Both the position numbers and the translations under genes were made by a program. 64,000 nucleotides of DNA from contig CM041084.1 of NCBI GenBank assembly GCA_023079485.1, positions 125,402,292-125,466,291 on the forward strand. The letters run 5' to 3'. This stretch comes from Archilochus colubris. Its lineage: Eukaryota; Chordata; Aves; Apodiformes; Trochilidae. The notes under the pieces were generated by a model, which did not search any database, had not been told where the DNA came from, and saw only the letters and a program-made list of their open reading frames with translations. Each line of letters opens with the position of its first letter. Positions within the stretch are counted from its first letter, which is position 1. Below, piece by piece: positions 1 to 10,168 of the stretch.

Positions 1-3000
1 TTCACAAAGTCTTAACTTAATGTTGTATTTTCAAGACTTGGTTGTGGAAACATGGAATTAAATCCAGATCCAGATGTCCTCCCGTGTGCTGCAATCTCAT
101 GCAGACTTGCAGACGGGGAAAGGCTTAGGTTAAAGCACATGAAAGTCAGAATTGTATTATCTAAATGGGATATTATTAAAACTAGGATTAAAGTGGCCTC
201 ACCAGATGTTTAATCTTGAGAAATGCATAAGAGCAGTACCAAATTAGAATTGGTGTCAACTGTTAACTGTCATTTTGTTCAAGAATTGGTCAATCCTGCT
301 TTTTTAATATTTTCAGAACTTAAATAAATAATGACCAATATTTTGAAAAACAGTTCTCATGTCACCTGATTTGGCTGGTAAAAAATTATTAACTTTCTGA
401 TACATAATAGCATAATATAGATGATTTTGAGAGTTAATTTTTCAGATAATGTTCAAGTAATGCTCAAGTTTTTCATCAGCCTATATTTTACCAATAGAAA
501 ATTAAAAGACAATCTCAGTGACAAGGGATCTGATAAAAAACCTCTAAGCAATGCCATCTGTGATGCGAATCTGACATGCTCAGCTTTAGAAAGGTCAATG
601 CAGAAGGACAACCTTGCTTGCTGCATCCATCACAATGGAATTCAGTTGCCTGGATGAAGAAAATGTTTTCTTTTAGCCTGATCAATCACACCATATCAGG
701 GCAATGTCTCAGAATACTATGCACTAACATGTTTGCAAATACTGATTTTTCTTTGATGCTGTCGCCATCAAATCTGCATAATACTCCAGTTAGTAAGACT
801 ACTTCAAACCATCAGGCATTACAGAAAGAACAAATTAGAAATGTTGTCAGAAAAATTACTGCAGGAAATAGCGTTCTCTTTAAATCACAGCTTTTAGAAT
901 GCCTCAAAGTACATGTAAAAATTATTTTTAATTGAAATATTTCAATATTTTATTCAAAATAGGTATGTTTTCATTTATATTTATCCTTTTATTGCATACT
1001 ATTATTTTATTTCCTTTATTTAATTAATATTATCTTTAATTAGTTATAATGTTTTTAGTACAACAAGCTTCAGGCCATGAAAATACTTTAATTGCTTTAT
1101 TCCTTCATGAGTTAATCTAGTCCAAGCAGACAACTCCCTTCATTATCTTTCCAGTGCTTTTCATCTGCAAGAAAAGTTTGACCTTCTGTATGCCTCTTCA
1201 AAATGTGTCAGCAAGGCAGAATTACTTACACTGTGTTTTGCTCAGAGTTTAATTTCTTCCGTGGACATGTCAGAAAAATAGCTACAATAATCAGGAAACA
1301 TTTGAGTCTTGAAGGAAGCTCAGTGGTACTTTTTTTGATGGTGCCAGCTTTGTAGCTTCAGAGGTAACTACGAAAATTGCTAGTAGAAGCAGTAAATGGG
1401 CCTAGGGATTGATGCTATGAACCTTGCTCAGGCTTAAGGCAAATAGTGTTGAAAAAGCAGGAAGAATAACACTATAGAGAGGTACAGAGTGATAGCTGGG
1501 GGCAGGGTGGTGCCACTGAAATCAGTATCAAGCACTGCTTGATCTCCATGGTACAATGCTCTCAGTCAGAAGTCTACAAAAGAGTATAAACGGCGCCCCA
1601 AAACTCTGGTTGCTTTCCACTGTTGAGATAACACACAATAACAATTTACAAATGATATTTATTTTTTTGGACATTTGGAATACTCAGGTGACACTGAACT
1701 GAAGAATATATTTATTTTTTTAGAGTTTGTGGTATCATTTTACTAACAACATAATTTACCATAAACAGATTATAACTTTGGGAAGTACTACTGTCCTAAT
1801 TCTTTTATCCATGCATAGTTGTTTCCCCATTTAATTTTATTAGCACTAAAAGAACAACTCAGTAATTTATTAGTATCCTGATTAGACATCCCCCTGGAAC
1901 TGTCTACTGTAGCACCCTACAGGTAGAAACACAAACATGAAATAAAATTGGAGTACAAAAAGTATGCGGCCATTAAGGACATATCTGCAGTGCTTAAATG
2001 AGTCAAATACAATGATAATGATTGAAAGGTTATTACATCTCTTTGCTGCTGTAGTGCTACCTCATGAGCATAAACTGCAAAATTCCCCTCAAATTCCTCT
2101 ACTCTACATTTCCATTTAATTTTAAATAACATTTCAAACAAGCGCTCCAAACAAAATGAGGGGTGTGATGTCACTTTTCATGCATGTTTGTTTACTATCT
2201 CTAAGTCCCAGTGGAGTGGTAAGCACAAGGGAATCACAGAAAGATGACCTTAGGCTAAACTGTGAGTTTTACTTGAGAAGTTGTGCCACAGGCTTCTTTA
2301 ACAAAAACCAAGCATGTGGACGTGAGGCAATTTCTGATAAAACACACAGAATTGCCTCATAGCTCTCTAACTAGCCCTTGGTTGGGAAATTTCCTAATAT
2401 GTTCTCTTTTCCACAGGGGTTTGCCTATACAATGTGAAGCTACTCGGCAGAGGCAGTGCTGGATCTCACACACATTTAGTAACTCTCCTGCCCAACATCC
2501 TCCATATGCTGATGGTGGCATCTGGCACATCTCTGTGCCAAACACTGCACAGGTGCAGGAGGGGGCATTTCCTGGCTACCCAACAGATGTCATTCACCTC
2601 CTCTGTGAATAAGGGAGCAAGATGTCTTTGCTGCTGCATTGCTATTATTATTTTGCAAGCTGCTTCGAAACAGGTTGTATATGAATTGTGAAAAAAATGT
2701 ATTCCACAGTTTCGTAATCCTTGCTTTGGATTAGAACAACAGCTAGCAAACTGTTCTGCTACATTCAAATTCAATCCAGAGCTGATGGCAGCCCAATGCT
2801 GAAAGTGTTGTAGCTCCATACTAGTGAAGAAGTCCAGCTAGGACATTTGCCCTACAGTGCTGTCCCTACATCTATTGTTCAATGACAATTACTGCAAACA
2901 GCATGCTCCTATTTAAGCTGAGTGCTTTCCAAACAGTCAGGATGAACAGTGACTCACATATTTTTAGAGCATGAAATTTATTCAACCTTCCAATCCTGAC

Positions 3001-3449
3001 AGTTTGCACCAAGCTCTCCTCAGCTCCAGTTAAAAATCATTCATCGGACAGGAAAGGCAGGCAAAAGAAAGCAAACTGCTGCCATCCTAAAGGTCCTTTT
3101 GGATCACAGACAACCATTGCAAGTCAGAGCACATCACTTGTAGTCTTTTCACCTATGCTCAGAGACTGTTTTTTTGAGAAATCAACCTGGCTTGAAGTAA
3201 TGTTTGCACCATTCACCACTTAAAATGTGCCAAGCACCATGTGGTCACAGCTGTGACCCCAGATCAAACTCTCTCTTATTTGGAAAAAAAAAACAAAACA
3301 CTAACCCACAACCAAATACATCTTTCACAAAAGGTAAGAGATTCAAGATAGTACAATTGTCAGCGCAGATCAGTTTTCAGCCCATTCCAGCTACCTTGAC
3401 ACTACCATCTTGAGTACAGATGCAGACAAAGAAGAGTTCAGAAATGCAA
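1..3449. other. Single-copy non-coding sequence
   Basis: No gene, RNA gene or recognisable mobile element was found. The sequence is AT-rich with stops scattered in all frames. Overlapping short frames between about 2,156 and 2,819 occur on both strands but resemble no family I know and have no splice context. It is probably intronic or intergenic. Confidence 0.6.
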
Positions 3450-3520
3450 CAGAATCACAGAATTCTCAGGGCTGGAAAAGACCTCTACGATCACTGAGTG
3501 CAAACATCAATATGGCAGAA
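3450..3520 (-). mobile_element. Short CR1 LINE 3'-end fragment
   Basis: The stretch reads like the reverse complement of a CR1 3' untranslated end: an 'agaatcacagaatt' tail followed by 'gggctggaaaagacctct' and a degraded 'gatcac..' block. CR1 elements are the main bird LINEs and are usually 5'-truncated, which fits this very short copy. The right boundary is uncertain because similarity fades after about 3,510. Confidence 0.65.
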
Positions 3521-5500
3521 GATTTGAATTTCAATTGTAAGGTTCTCTCTCTTTTAATCTTGTGATAAAAGTCACTTAAAATAATGTAATATTTTGCTAT
3601 TGCTCTTGAGGTTCAATATGCAACTATATGCTGTAGCTACAGTTAAAAAGCCCAACTCCAAAACCAGCAAAATTTATCCAGATTATTATTTTAGAATACA
3701 GCCCAGACAATACACATTTCAGTATTGTTTCTGGCAAACACAACACAGAACTGATACAGCTCAAGGGTCTAGAAAAAAGAACCATCATGTCTAAGACATG
3801 AAAAACTGTAAATCAGACAAACTGAACATACCAAAGAGGGGAAATTGTTAATTTCCAGAACCTTCTGATGTACATCATGAAATGATGGATGTGTGGGAAA
3901 ACTTCAGAAAGGAGAAAAAGGGAGAAAACATTGGGATACGAGTATGATAGAAAACACACAGAAGACAAGAATAGTAAAATGGTATATATTTAAATGTATA
4001 TAAGATATTCACGAACAAAGGTATTTCTAAGCCAAAACCATACATTGGCTCTAAATAAGTTCCCATAGTTGATCCTTATTTCTTCACCTACAGGACACAT
4101 AAGCCTTATACAGGTTAAGGTGCTCACCTTTACTGCGAGTTCATCTTTTAGAATTACTCATCTTTGTACATAATTTCCAAATCATTCTGTCAAATACTTT
4201 TCTTCATTTGTAGAGGAAAAAACAAACCAACTCCCAGCCATACCCAAAACCCCTGAGGTTGGGGTTTTTTTTGATACAAAGAAAAGCAGATATCATAAAT
4301 TTTAAAAAAAATCAAACAGATGGCAGATTGGCATCTGGAGGCTGATGCAAGTTCTGTGGAGTTCACAGAACATATATGGACTTGAATGCTTCTACTTTAA
4401 AAACAAATACCATACTCAGCTACTTATTGCTTATTCTAAAGCAGCATGAACATCTAAAATATATTTTATACTCAGATCTGCTTCACACCAGGAAAGGACA
4501 CCTGTGCTACTGCTGCTGCTTACCATATAACCTGGCTCATTTACCCAAATGTACAAAAATTCATTCACAGCACATCACAACCTGAAATCTCCACCACCTT
4601 CCAGACGTGTAACAGGCTTTAGACTTTCATTATGAAAGATCAAGGGCCTCACAAACTGTAATGCTGCTTTTTGAGGAGTGTTATGATGACTTCTTTGCAA
4701 ACATAGAGTTTGTATCTTGCAGAAGAGAAACATTACTGTCAAGGGGAAAACTTGAGGGTACATTGTGAAGAGAATTTCTTGTACTTGGTTTCTCATGACT
4801 GCACCTGTTGGTGCCATTTATAGTTGTTTGCCATCATAAGCATTCTGACCTAAAATGAAAATAGGAATCAGAAATAGGAAAACGTAATTACACGCATAGG
4901 CTTTCTCAATGTGCAGGCAGCTATCAGCAGAATTAAATGCACATGATCAACCTGAAGTATGCTCTAAAGCAGCTGTGTGATTATTATACTGTAAAGAGAG
5001 AAACTGCAGGTGGAAAAATCTTGAACAACTTCATATCTTTGCCTGTTGATTATAAAGAAGTAGGAATATAGAGAGTTCATATAAACTGCACCTCTCTTCA
5101 CCATAGCTTCTTTGAGCTTCAAAGAACTAAATTTTGAGTTTCAAAGAATCACTTTCCTTCATGAAACAGCTACTTAAAGGAGTCTTCCTTCTTAAAAAGC
5201 ATGTATTTTATGTTCCTTCATGGGATTATATAGTTTGCTTCCATTTATTTTCCCATTTGTCTCTGAAAACCTGGTTGATAATCTCCCTCAGGCTTTCCCT
5301 GCTGTTATCCATCTGCTTTCTCTGCCTTCTTAGATTTACATTCAAAGTTCTGCCTCTGCTTTGTTCAACTTTTACACAGTATGGATCACTCTTATTTACA
5401 CCCCATTAGACTTATCTACAAACTCCAAGAAAATTTTATCTTCACTCCCTTTTCACTTCCTGCCTGGGGATTCCAAAACATGAAGCCCTCCTGAGATATA
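3521..5500. other. Single-copy non-coding sequence
   Basis: I see no gene or recognisable repeat here. Short frames near 4,376 and 4,575 are AT-rich chance frames. Confidence 0.55.
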
Positions 5501-5580
5501 AAACACATCAAATCAAACCCAACATTATATCAACCTAGACAAACACATCAAATCTAAATCAACATTATGTCAATATAGGC
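5501..5580. repeat. Two-copy 40-bp tandem duplication
   Basis: Two adjacent 40-bp units both begin 'aaacacatcaaatc'. They differ at 7 of 40 positions, so the duplication is not recent. It contains no reading frame or known motif. Confidence 0.8.
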
Positions 5581-6062
5581 ACAGATCTTCTGAGATCAGC
5601 TCAGCTCACATTGCACTTTCTCAGAAATCACATGAGAGACCCTAAATACACTTTTAGAGTACATTGGAGACATTTCTTTGCTCTTCTAATTCTTCCTTTT
5701 CTTACAAACTCCACATGCATTCATATACATGTTTGCAAAATATTCCTTGGTGAAGCAAAAAACCAAGCCCACACTCCAGCATTCTACTTCTTGTTTACCC
5801 TTGCTATTTTTTCTGTCGTTTTCCCAGGTTTAATAAGTGAATAAGTCAATCAGCTTGGTTCCCACAAAACTTCTGCTGAAGGTGCAAAACCACTTCAGCC
5901 AATTCTGCTCAAAACTGTGTGGATAGAGAAAACCACTAACTCAGCCTGTTTCTCACTCAGGTAAGGCTCCCTTGCTTCTGATGCTGACTTTTTTGGGGGG
6001 AAGACCTCCTATTTCAATATTTTGAATACATTTCCTATCATGTCATGGGCTACTGTGTTAGT
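5581..6062. other. Single-copy non-coding sequence
   Basis: No gene or repeat was recognised. A short plus-strand frame at 5,611-5,844 has no recognisable domain. Confidence 0.5.
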
Positions 6063-6816
6063 TGTGGACTCCCCGGTGCAACAGAGGCACAAACACATGG
6101 GAACAAGCACAGCAAAGGGCCATGAAGATGATTAAGGGACTGAAACACTTGCAGTTCAAGAACTGGCTGAGAAAGAAGGGACTGTTCACTCTGTTCAGAA
6201 AAGGAAGTTCAGGGAGGACCACAACATTGTGTATAAATATAGGACGAAATATAAATATGTTTATAATATAAATATGTGTATAAACAGGACTAAAAAGATG
6301 AAAGCAGACCCTTGCTTGTCTCAGAGGCAGAACAAGAGGCAATGGCTATGAATTGCTAATATAAATTGGCATAAAGGAAATTACCTTTATACATAAGAAA
6401 AATCTTTCTCCATGTGAAGGTGGTCAAGCACTGCAACAGGTTGCCCACAGAGGTCTTGGAGTCTCCATCCTGGGAGACATAAAAAATCCAGCTGGCCATT
6501 GGTCTGGACAACTTGCTCTACCTCATCATTTTTTGAGCAGGGGCTTGGACAAGATATTCTCTAAAGATGCCTTACAGTGTTGCGGGAAGAGCTTTTCTTG
6601 CTCCTGAAGCTCAATGAGCTGCTGGCCTCTCCATTGCCTCACACCAGAGTGAGCTCTCTCTATGGGTGTGTGTTCCACCTTTATTGGCCCCCTGGTAATA
6701 GGGGGCCTGCCCTAACCAGGCACAGGTGGACTCACACCCACTCTTTGGCAACTCGAGGCACCTGGTTTATCTTGTTTCTCTACATTCCAGCCTTCACCCA
6801 TGCTATGATATCTATC
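6063..6816 (+). mobile_element. Degraded CR1 LINE split by a solo LTR
   Basis: Plus-strand CR1 sequence runs from about 6,063 to 6,577 and resumes at 6,785-6,816. The left part corresponds to the C-terminal end of CR1 ORF2 and the 3' UTR: 'agggccatgaagatgat', then 'gcactgcaacaggttgccc' and 'gtcttggagtctcc', which are standard CR1 blocks. The right part ends in 'ctatgatatctat', a decayed form of the CR1 terminal repeat. The reading frame is destroyed by stops and an AT-rich expansion near 6,230-6,280. The LTR at 6,578-6,784 sits inside the CR1 3' UTR, so the CR1 is the older insertion. Confidence 0.75.
6578..6784 (-). mobile_element. Solo LTR (ERV-type), 207 bp
   Basis: The element begins TGTTGCGGGA and ends CTCTACA on the plus strand, so it has TG...CA termini. 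The flanking hexamers 'ttacag' (6,572-6,577) and 'ttccag' (6,785-6,790) match at five of six bases and look like a 6-bp target-site duplication, as known for ERVK-like integration. It shares its right half with the LTR at 51,057-51,364, including 'cacctttattggccccctgg' and 'caggcacaggtgga'. On the minus strand the shared block gives a U3-like head with a 'CCAATAAAGG' TATA-like site in the better copy. No internal retroviral genes are present. Confidence 0.7.
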
Positions 6817-7542
6817 AGTTTTGTGCTTTGATCTCCTGTTTTGCTTTTAACAATGTTCTCAACTCCCTCGTCTTCATCCTTTCCCCATTCCCAGCACTTG
6901 GTGTCTCTCTTTTTTGGAAAGCTCATTAGTGACACCCAATTGCAGACTCAGCTCAAATCAGAAAGCAGCACAATCATCTTCACATGGCTTTTAGATTTCT
7001 GAGTGATGCCATGCAGAAGAAGGCTAGAGGACATTTAATAGCACTGACTGAATCCACAGTTTGATTTACATATAGACCAGAAAACTGATAACAGAAAGTT
7101 GATTCATTTCTCTTCTCTCAGTGCCAGCTCACCCTTGTCACTTCTGCCTAAAATGTCTTTGGGTTTTTGGACCAGCTAAGGAATCGTGCTAGATCTGACA
7201 AAACCCACACTACTCTTATTTATTATAATAGTCACGATCTGGCTAAAGTAAATAAGGCTTAAAATCCTGGGATTTTAAGGGAAGACTTATATTTTTATTT
7301 CATTATTTTTTCTTTTATTTTACTCATTGTAAAATCAGCATATCCAGAATGAAGGTCCCCTCTCCACCCCATCCCCACAGATCTAGAGAAAAGCTTAGAC
7401 CTGATCATCCTCTTATTAACCCTGAAGGCTTTGGGGAAATTATTCTTTGCTTATGGTGGTGCAGTGGAGGGAAGAAGTTGGTCTGTCATGTTGCAAGACT
7501 TACATCAAAGTATTGGAGAAAGAATCACCAAGCTTTCTACTG
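6817..7542. other. Single-copy non-coding sequence
   Basis: This stretch between the CR1/LTR composite and the palindromic element shows no gene. A short plus-strand frame at 7,349-7,561 runs into the palindrome and has no recognisable domain. Confidence 0.5.
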
Positions 7543-7548
7543 TGGTGG
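7543..7548. repeat. Left 6-bp target-site duplication of palindromic element
   Basis: The hexamer TGGTGG directly precedes the element terminus TGTAGTG and is repeated exactly at 8,144-8,149 after the other terminus. A 6-bp duplication is typical of ERVK-like retroviral integrase. Confidence 0.85.
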
Positions 7549-7790
7549 TGTAGTGAAATGAGGTAACCAGGTGCCACTAATTGCCAGGGAGTGGGCATGA
7601 GCTTGTGTCAAGCCCACCTGTGCCTAATTAGGGCGGGCCTCCACTGCGCATGAGCAGGACCAGGGGGCCAATAAAAGGTGAGGCCCAAGACACAGGCCGA
7701 GCTCACACTGGAACTCATAATCTTAGCATGCTTGGCTTTAAGTGCCGCTTTCAGCACTGCACTACCTTTATTGCTCCACTAGAGCTCATC
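7549..7790 (+). repeat. Left arm of the palindrome
   Basis: This 242-bp arm is the inverted copy of 7,902-8,143 with one mismatch. It has the order expected of a retroviral U3 head: TG terminus, GC-box-like GGGCGGGCC (7,631-7,639), then CCAATAAAAGG (7,668-7,678). Weaker pairing with the other arm continues to about 7,812. Confidence 0.9.
7631..7678 (+). promoter_or_regulatory. Putative pol II promoter motifs in left arm, pointing inward
   Basis: A GC-box-like GGGCGGGCC lies about 30 bp upstream of CCAATAAAAGG, which can serve as a TATA-like element. The same pair exists in reverse on the right arm, so any initiation would run inward from both sides. The assignment rests on motifs only. Confidence 0.35.
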
Positions 7791-7901
7791 ACCGACAGGG
7801 TGAGGCTTTGAGGAGTCTTGAACCTGCGGCCCCAGAGCATTGCTCGGGGTGTGTAGTTATGTGCTTAGCCGGCTGTGCCACTCAAGCCTCACCCTGCTGA
7901 C
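7791..7901 (-). ncRNA. tRNA-like core with pol III A and B boxes
   Basis: On the minus strand the spacer holds TGGCACAGCCGG (7,869-7,880), which fits the tRNA A-box pattern, and 56 bases after its start GGTTCAAGACT (7,814-7,824), which fits the B box except for the last base. Between them CCCCGAGCA pairs with TGCTCTGGGG, like the long variable arm of class II tRNAs (Ser/Leu). The outer stretches GGCTTGAG and CTCAAAGCC pair as an acceptor-like stem with one bulge. The anticodon and T stems do not pair well, so this is a tRNA-derived sequence and not a working tRNA. By memory it is closest to tRNA-Ser. Whether it is transcribed is unknown. Confidence 0.5.
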
Positions 7902-8143
7902 GATGAGCTCTAGTGGAGCAATAAAGGTAGTGCAGTGCAGAAAGCGGCACTTAAAGCCAAGCATGCTAAGATTATGAGTTCCAGTGTGAGCTCGGCCTGT
8001 GTCTTGGGCCTCACCTTTTATTGGCCCCCTGGTCCTGCTCATGCGCAGTGGAGGCCCGCCCTAATTAGGCACAGGTGGGCTTGACACAAGCTCATGCCCA
8101 CTCCCTGGCAATTAGTGGCACCTGGTTACCTCATTTCACTACA
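7902..8143 (-). repeat. Right arm of the palindrome
   Basis: This is the inverted copy of the left arm, 241 of 242 positions identical. On the minus strand it reads as the same U3-like head with GC-box-like and TATA-like motifs. It ends CACTACA at 8,143, followed by the second TGGTGG. Confidence 0.9.
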
Positions 8144-8149
8144 TGGTGG
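8144..8149. repeat. Right 6-bp target-site duplication of palindromic element
   Basis: TGGTGG follows the CACTACA terminus and exactly repeats the hexamer at 7,543-7,548. Confidence 0.85.
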
Positions 8150-8250
8150 GTTTATTTGTTGTTGTTGTGTTTTGTTTGGTTGGTTGGGTTTTATTTTTGT
8201 TTGGTTGATTTTTGTTTGTTTGGGTTTTGCCTTGTTATTTTTTTTTAATA
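8150..8250. repeat. G/T-rich low-complexity tract
   Basis: A run of GTT, GTTTT and TTGGTTGG units directly borders the palindromic element, with a T9 run near 8,240. It is simple-sequence drift with no coding content. Confidence 0.8.
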
Positions 8251-9819
8251 TTGCATTTAATTAGTTAAAAGAATAGTCCATAGTAAGCTTCAAATCTGGT
8301 TACATATTAACTGTATTTTTTTGTTGTTGTTGCTACACATGCAAGCTGACAAAGGAAAAAACTTCAGAGTCCTTCTTGTCCAATTGAGATGGGCTAGATT
8401 CAATTAAAGATAAGAAAAAGGCAAAGTAGTAAATTATTTAATCAACTGCATGTCTGCCTTACTAGAGGTTGCAGTATAATAAAGCTTTTTCTGATAAGGT
8501 TTTACTGTATCACAAATCCAAACAAATAAATTGAAACATCATCCTGCTTCATGAGAAGATATAAACTACCAATGCTATTAAAACATTTTTTTCTTCATTA
8601 TGTTATATGTATTGGTATTGACAAAGTGACATACTACTTAAAATAAGTAATTATACTGAATAACAGGGACAAAGCCCTGAGGAGTTTTAAAGTCACAGTT
8701 AAAAGCCAATGCAGCTGATGCAGCTCTGCTGCAGAGACATTGACATTGGTGACTCTAGATTTTTGCTACTAGAACTAGACTAACAAGTCAAAATCTAACT
8801 ATGACAGATGCAGACACAAGTCAAAATCAGTGAAGAGCTATCTGGAACAGAAAGAAGAGAGGGCCTGATGGATAAGGCCTATGAATCCATGACAGAGACC
8901 TTCAACACTTCCCCACCAACAGAAAAGCTTCATCAGTAGTTATGATAGGACAAAGAAGCTCACATGAATTTTCCACTACACAGGTACTTCTAGAGTCCCT
9001 CTCCTTGAATCTAGTTTCCTAGGTTTTTCTGCCAATGCTATTCAGAGAAAAGGGAAGGAAATGAATGTAGAATAATTTACTCTTGCTGAGGACTGAAGAA
9101 AAAAGTACTACATTGTGGCTTCCCATTTAAAAGAAGAAAACCTGAAAATAAGACCCAGGAAAACACCTGTTTAGCTAAGAAAGCACCTGTCCTGGTTTTG
9201 CTATAAAGTAAAACAAGTATGAGACCAAGTTGGAAATTCCCACCATTTACCTATTGGATATCAGCCATGAAAAAAAAAAAAAAAAGTTTCAAATATCTGA
9301 TCTCAAAGAAAAGTGAAATGCAAAACTAATCAATGAAGATAAATGAATAATGAGAGCTATATTTGTCATTTGTTGGATCAGAAACAAAAATACTACTATG
9401 GATGAAGGAATATGGTTGCTATTCTAGTTTAAATGGACAGCAGGTTTGCATGAGGTTGCTTCCACTATTCACAAAACTGCAAATACTTAAATGCTTTCGA
9501 GGAATGGTATAGAGCTAGTAAACTTGCATTGAAAAACAACAGAACATGGTGGTCTAGTATTTATTTTTTCAGAATAAATAAACTGTTACAACCAGAGCAT
9601 AATGTGTTAAAGGGAAAATGCAACTGTTTTGCCAAAAATAAGAAAAAAACCCCAACAAATCCAACCCCAAAAACTGTTTTACATAATCACTTCAACTGTA
9701 AAAAACAGAAAAATCCTGCTTATAAAGCAGAACACTCCTAAGTACTACCCATCAGCTGTGCACAAGTTAAACAAAAGATTACCTTACTGCTGCTCCTAAA
9801 GCAGTGTCTTTCCCTAGTC
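8251..9819. other. Single-copy non-coding sequence
   Basis: No gene was recognised. There is an A-rich run near 9,270-9,286. A 'tgtcctggttttgct' at about 9,189 resembles the start of avian ERVL LTRs, but nothing after it supports that. Confidence 0.5.
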
Positions 9820-10168
9820 TTAGAATAGTTGGGGCTGGAAGGGACCTTTAAAGGACACCTAGTCCTACTGCCATCCCCTCCCCTTCAGTGATCAGGGACG
9901 TCTTCAACCAAATCAGGTTACTCAGAGCTTCGTCCAACCTCATCTCGAGGGTTTCCTCGAATGGGCAGGGCATCTACCAGCTCTCTGGGCAACCTGTTCC
10001 AGTGTTTCACCACCCTCATCATAAGAAAAATCTTTCTTATATCTACTCTGAACCTACCCTCTTTTAGTTTAAAACCACCACCCCTTGTTCTCTCACAAGA
10101 GGCCTTCCTGAAAAGTTTATCCCATCTTTCTCACAGGCTTCCTTTAAGCACTGAACGGCTGCAGAACT
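9820..10168 (-). mobile_element. CR1 LINE 3'-UTR fragment
   Basis: The minus-strand CR1 3' UTR is clear: 'gttggggctggaagggacc' near the tail, then 'gggcaacctgttccagtg', 'caccaccctcat', 'aaaaatctttcttatatct' and 'ctcttttagtttaaaaccac'. The typical blocks are in the right order with moderate divergence. The terminal ATTCTATG repeat is largely lost. The element is 5'-truncated at about 10,168. Confidence 0.85.

Larger units (their letters stand above)
7549..8143. mobile_element. 595-bp palindromic (foldback) LTR-derived element
   Basis: The element opens TGTAGTGAAATGAGG and closes with its exact reverse complement. The arms (7,549-7,790 and 7,902-8,143) are 242 bp each and agree at all but one position (7,753). 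A 111-bp spacer separates them. TG...CA ends and exact 6-bp target duplications point to retroviral-type integration. The outer 130 bp of each arm matches the solo LTRs at 6,578 and 51,057, including 'aaccaggtgcc', 'aattgccag.gagtggg' and 'ccagggggccaataaa'. Both arms carry the same LTR end, so the element is head-to-head rather than a normal LTR. The low arm divergence and retained CpGs suggest a young insertion. It contains no open frame of note. A foldback DNA transposon is the alternative, but the LTR homology argues against it. Confidence 0.85.

Noticed and set aside
2156..2819. Cluster of overlapping frames on both strands
   Set aside because: All are under 120 codons, mutually overlapping, without domains or splice-site support.
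7549..8143. Reading the palindrome as a CACTA-type DNA transposon
   Set aside because: The element ends in CACTACA but begins TGTAGTG, the opposite polarity to CACTA elements. The 6-bp duplication and LTR homology also disagree.
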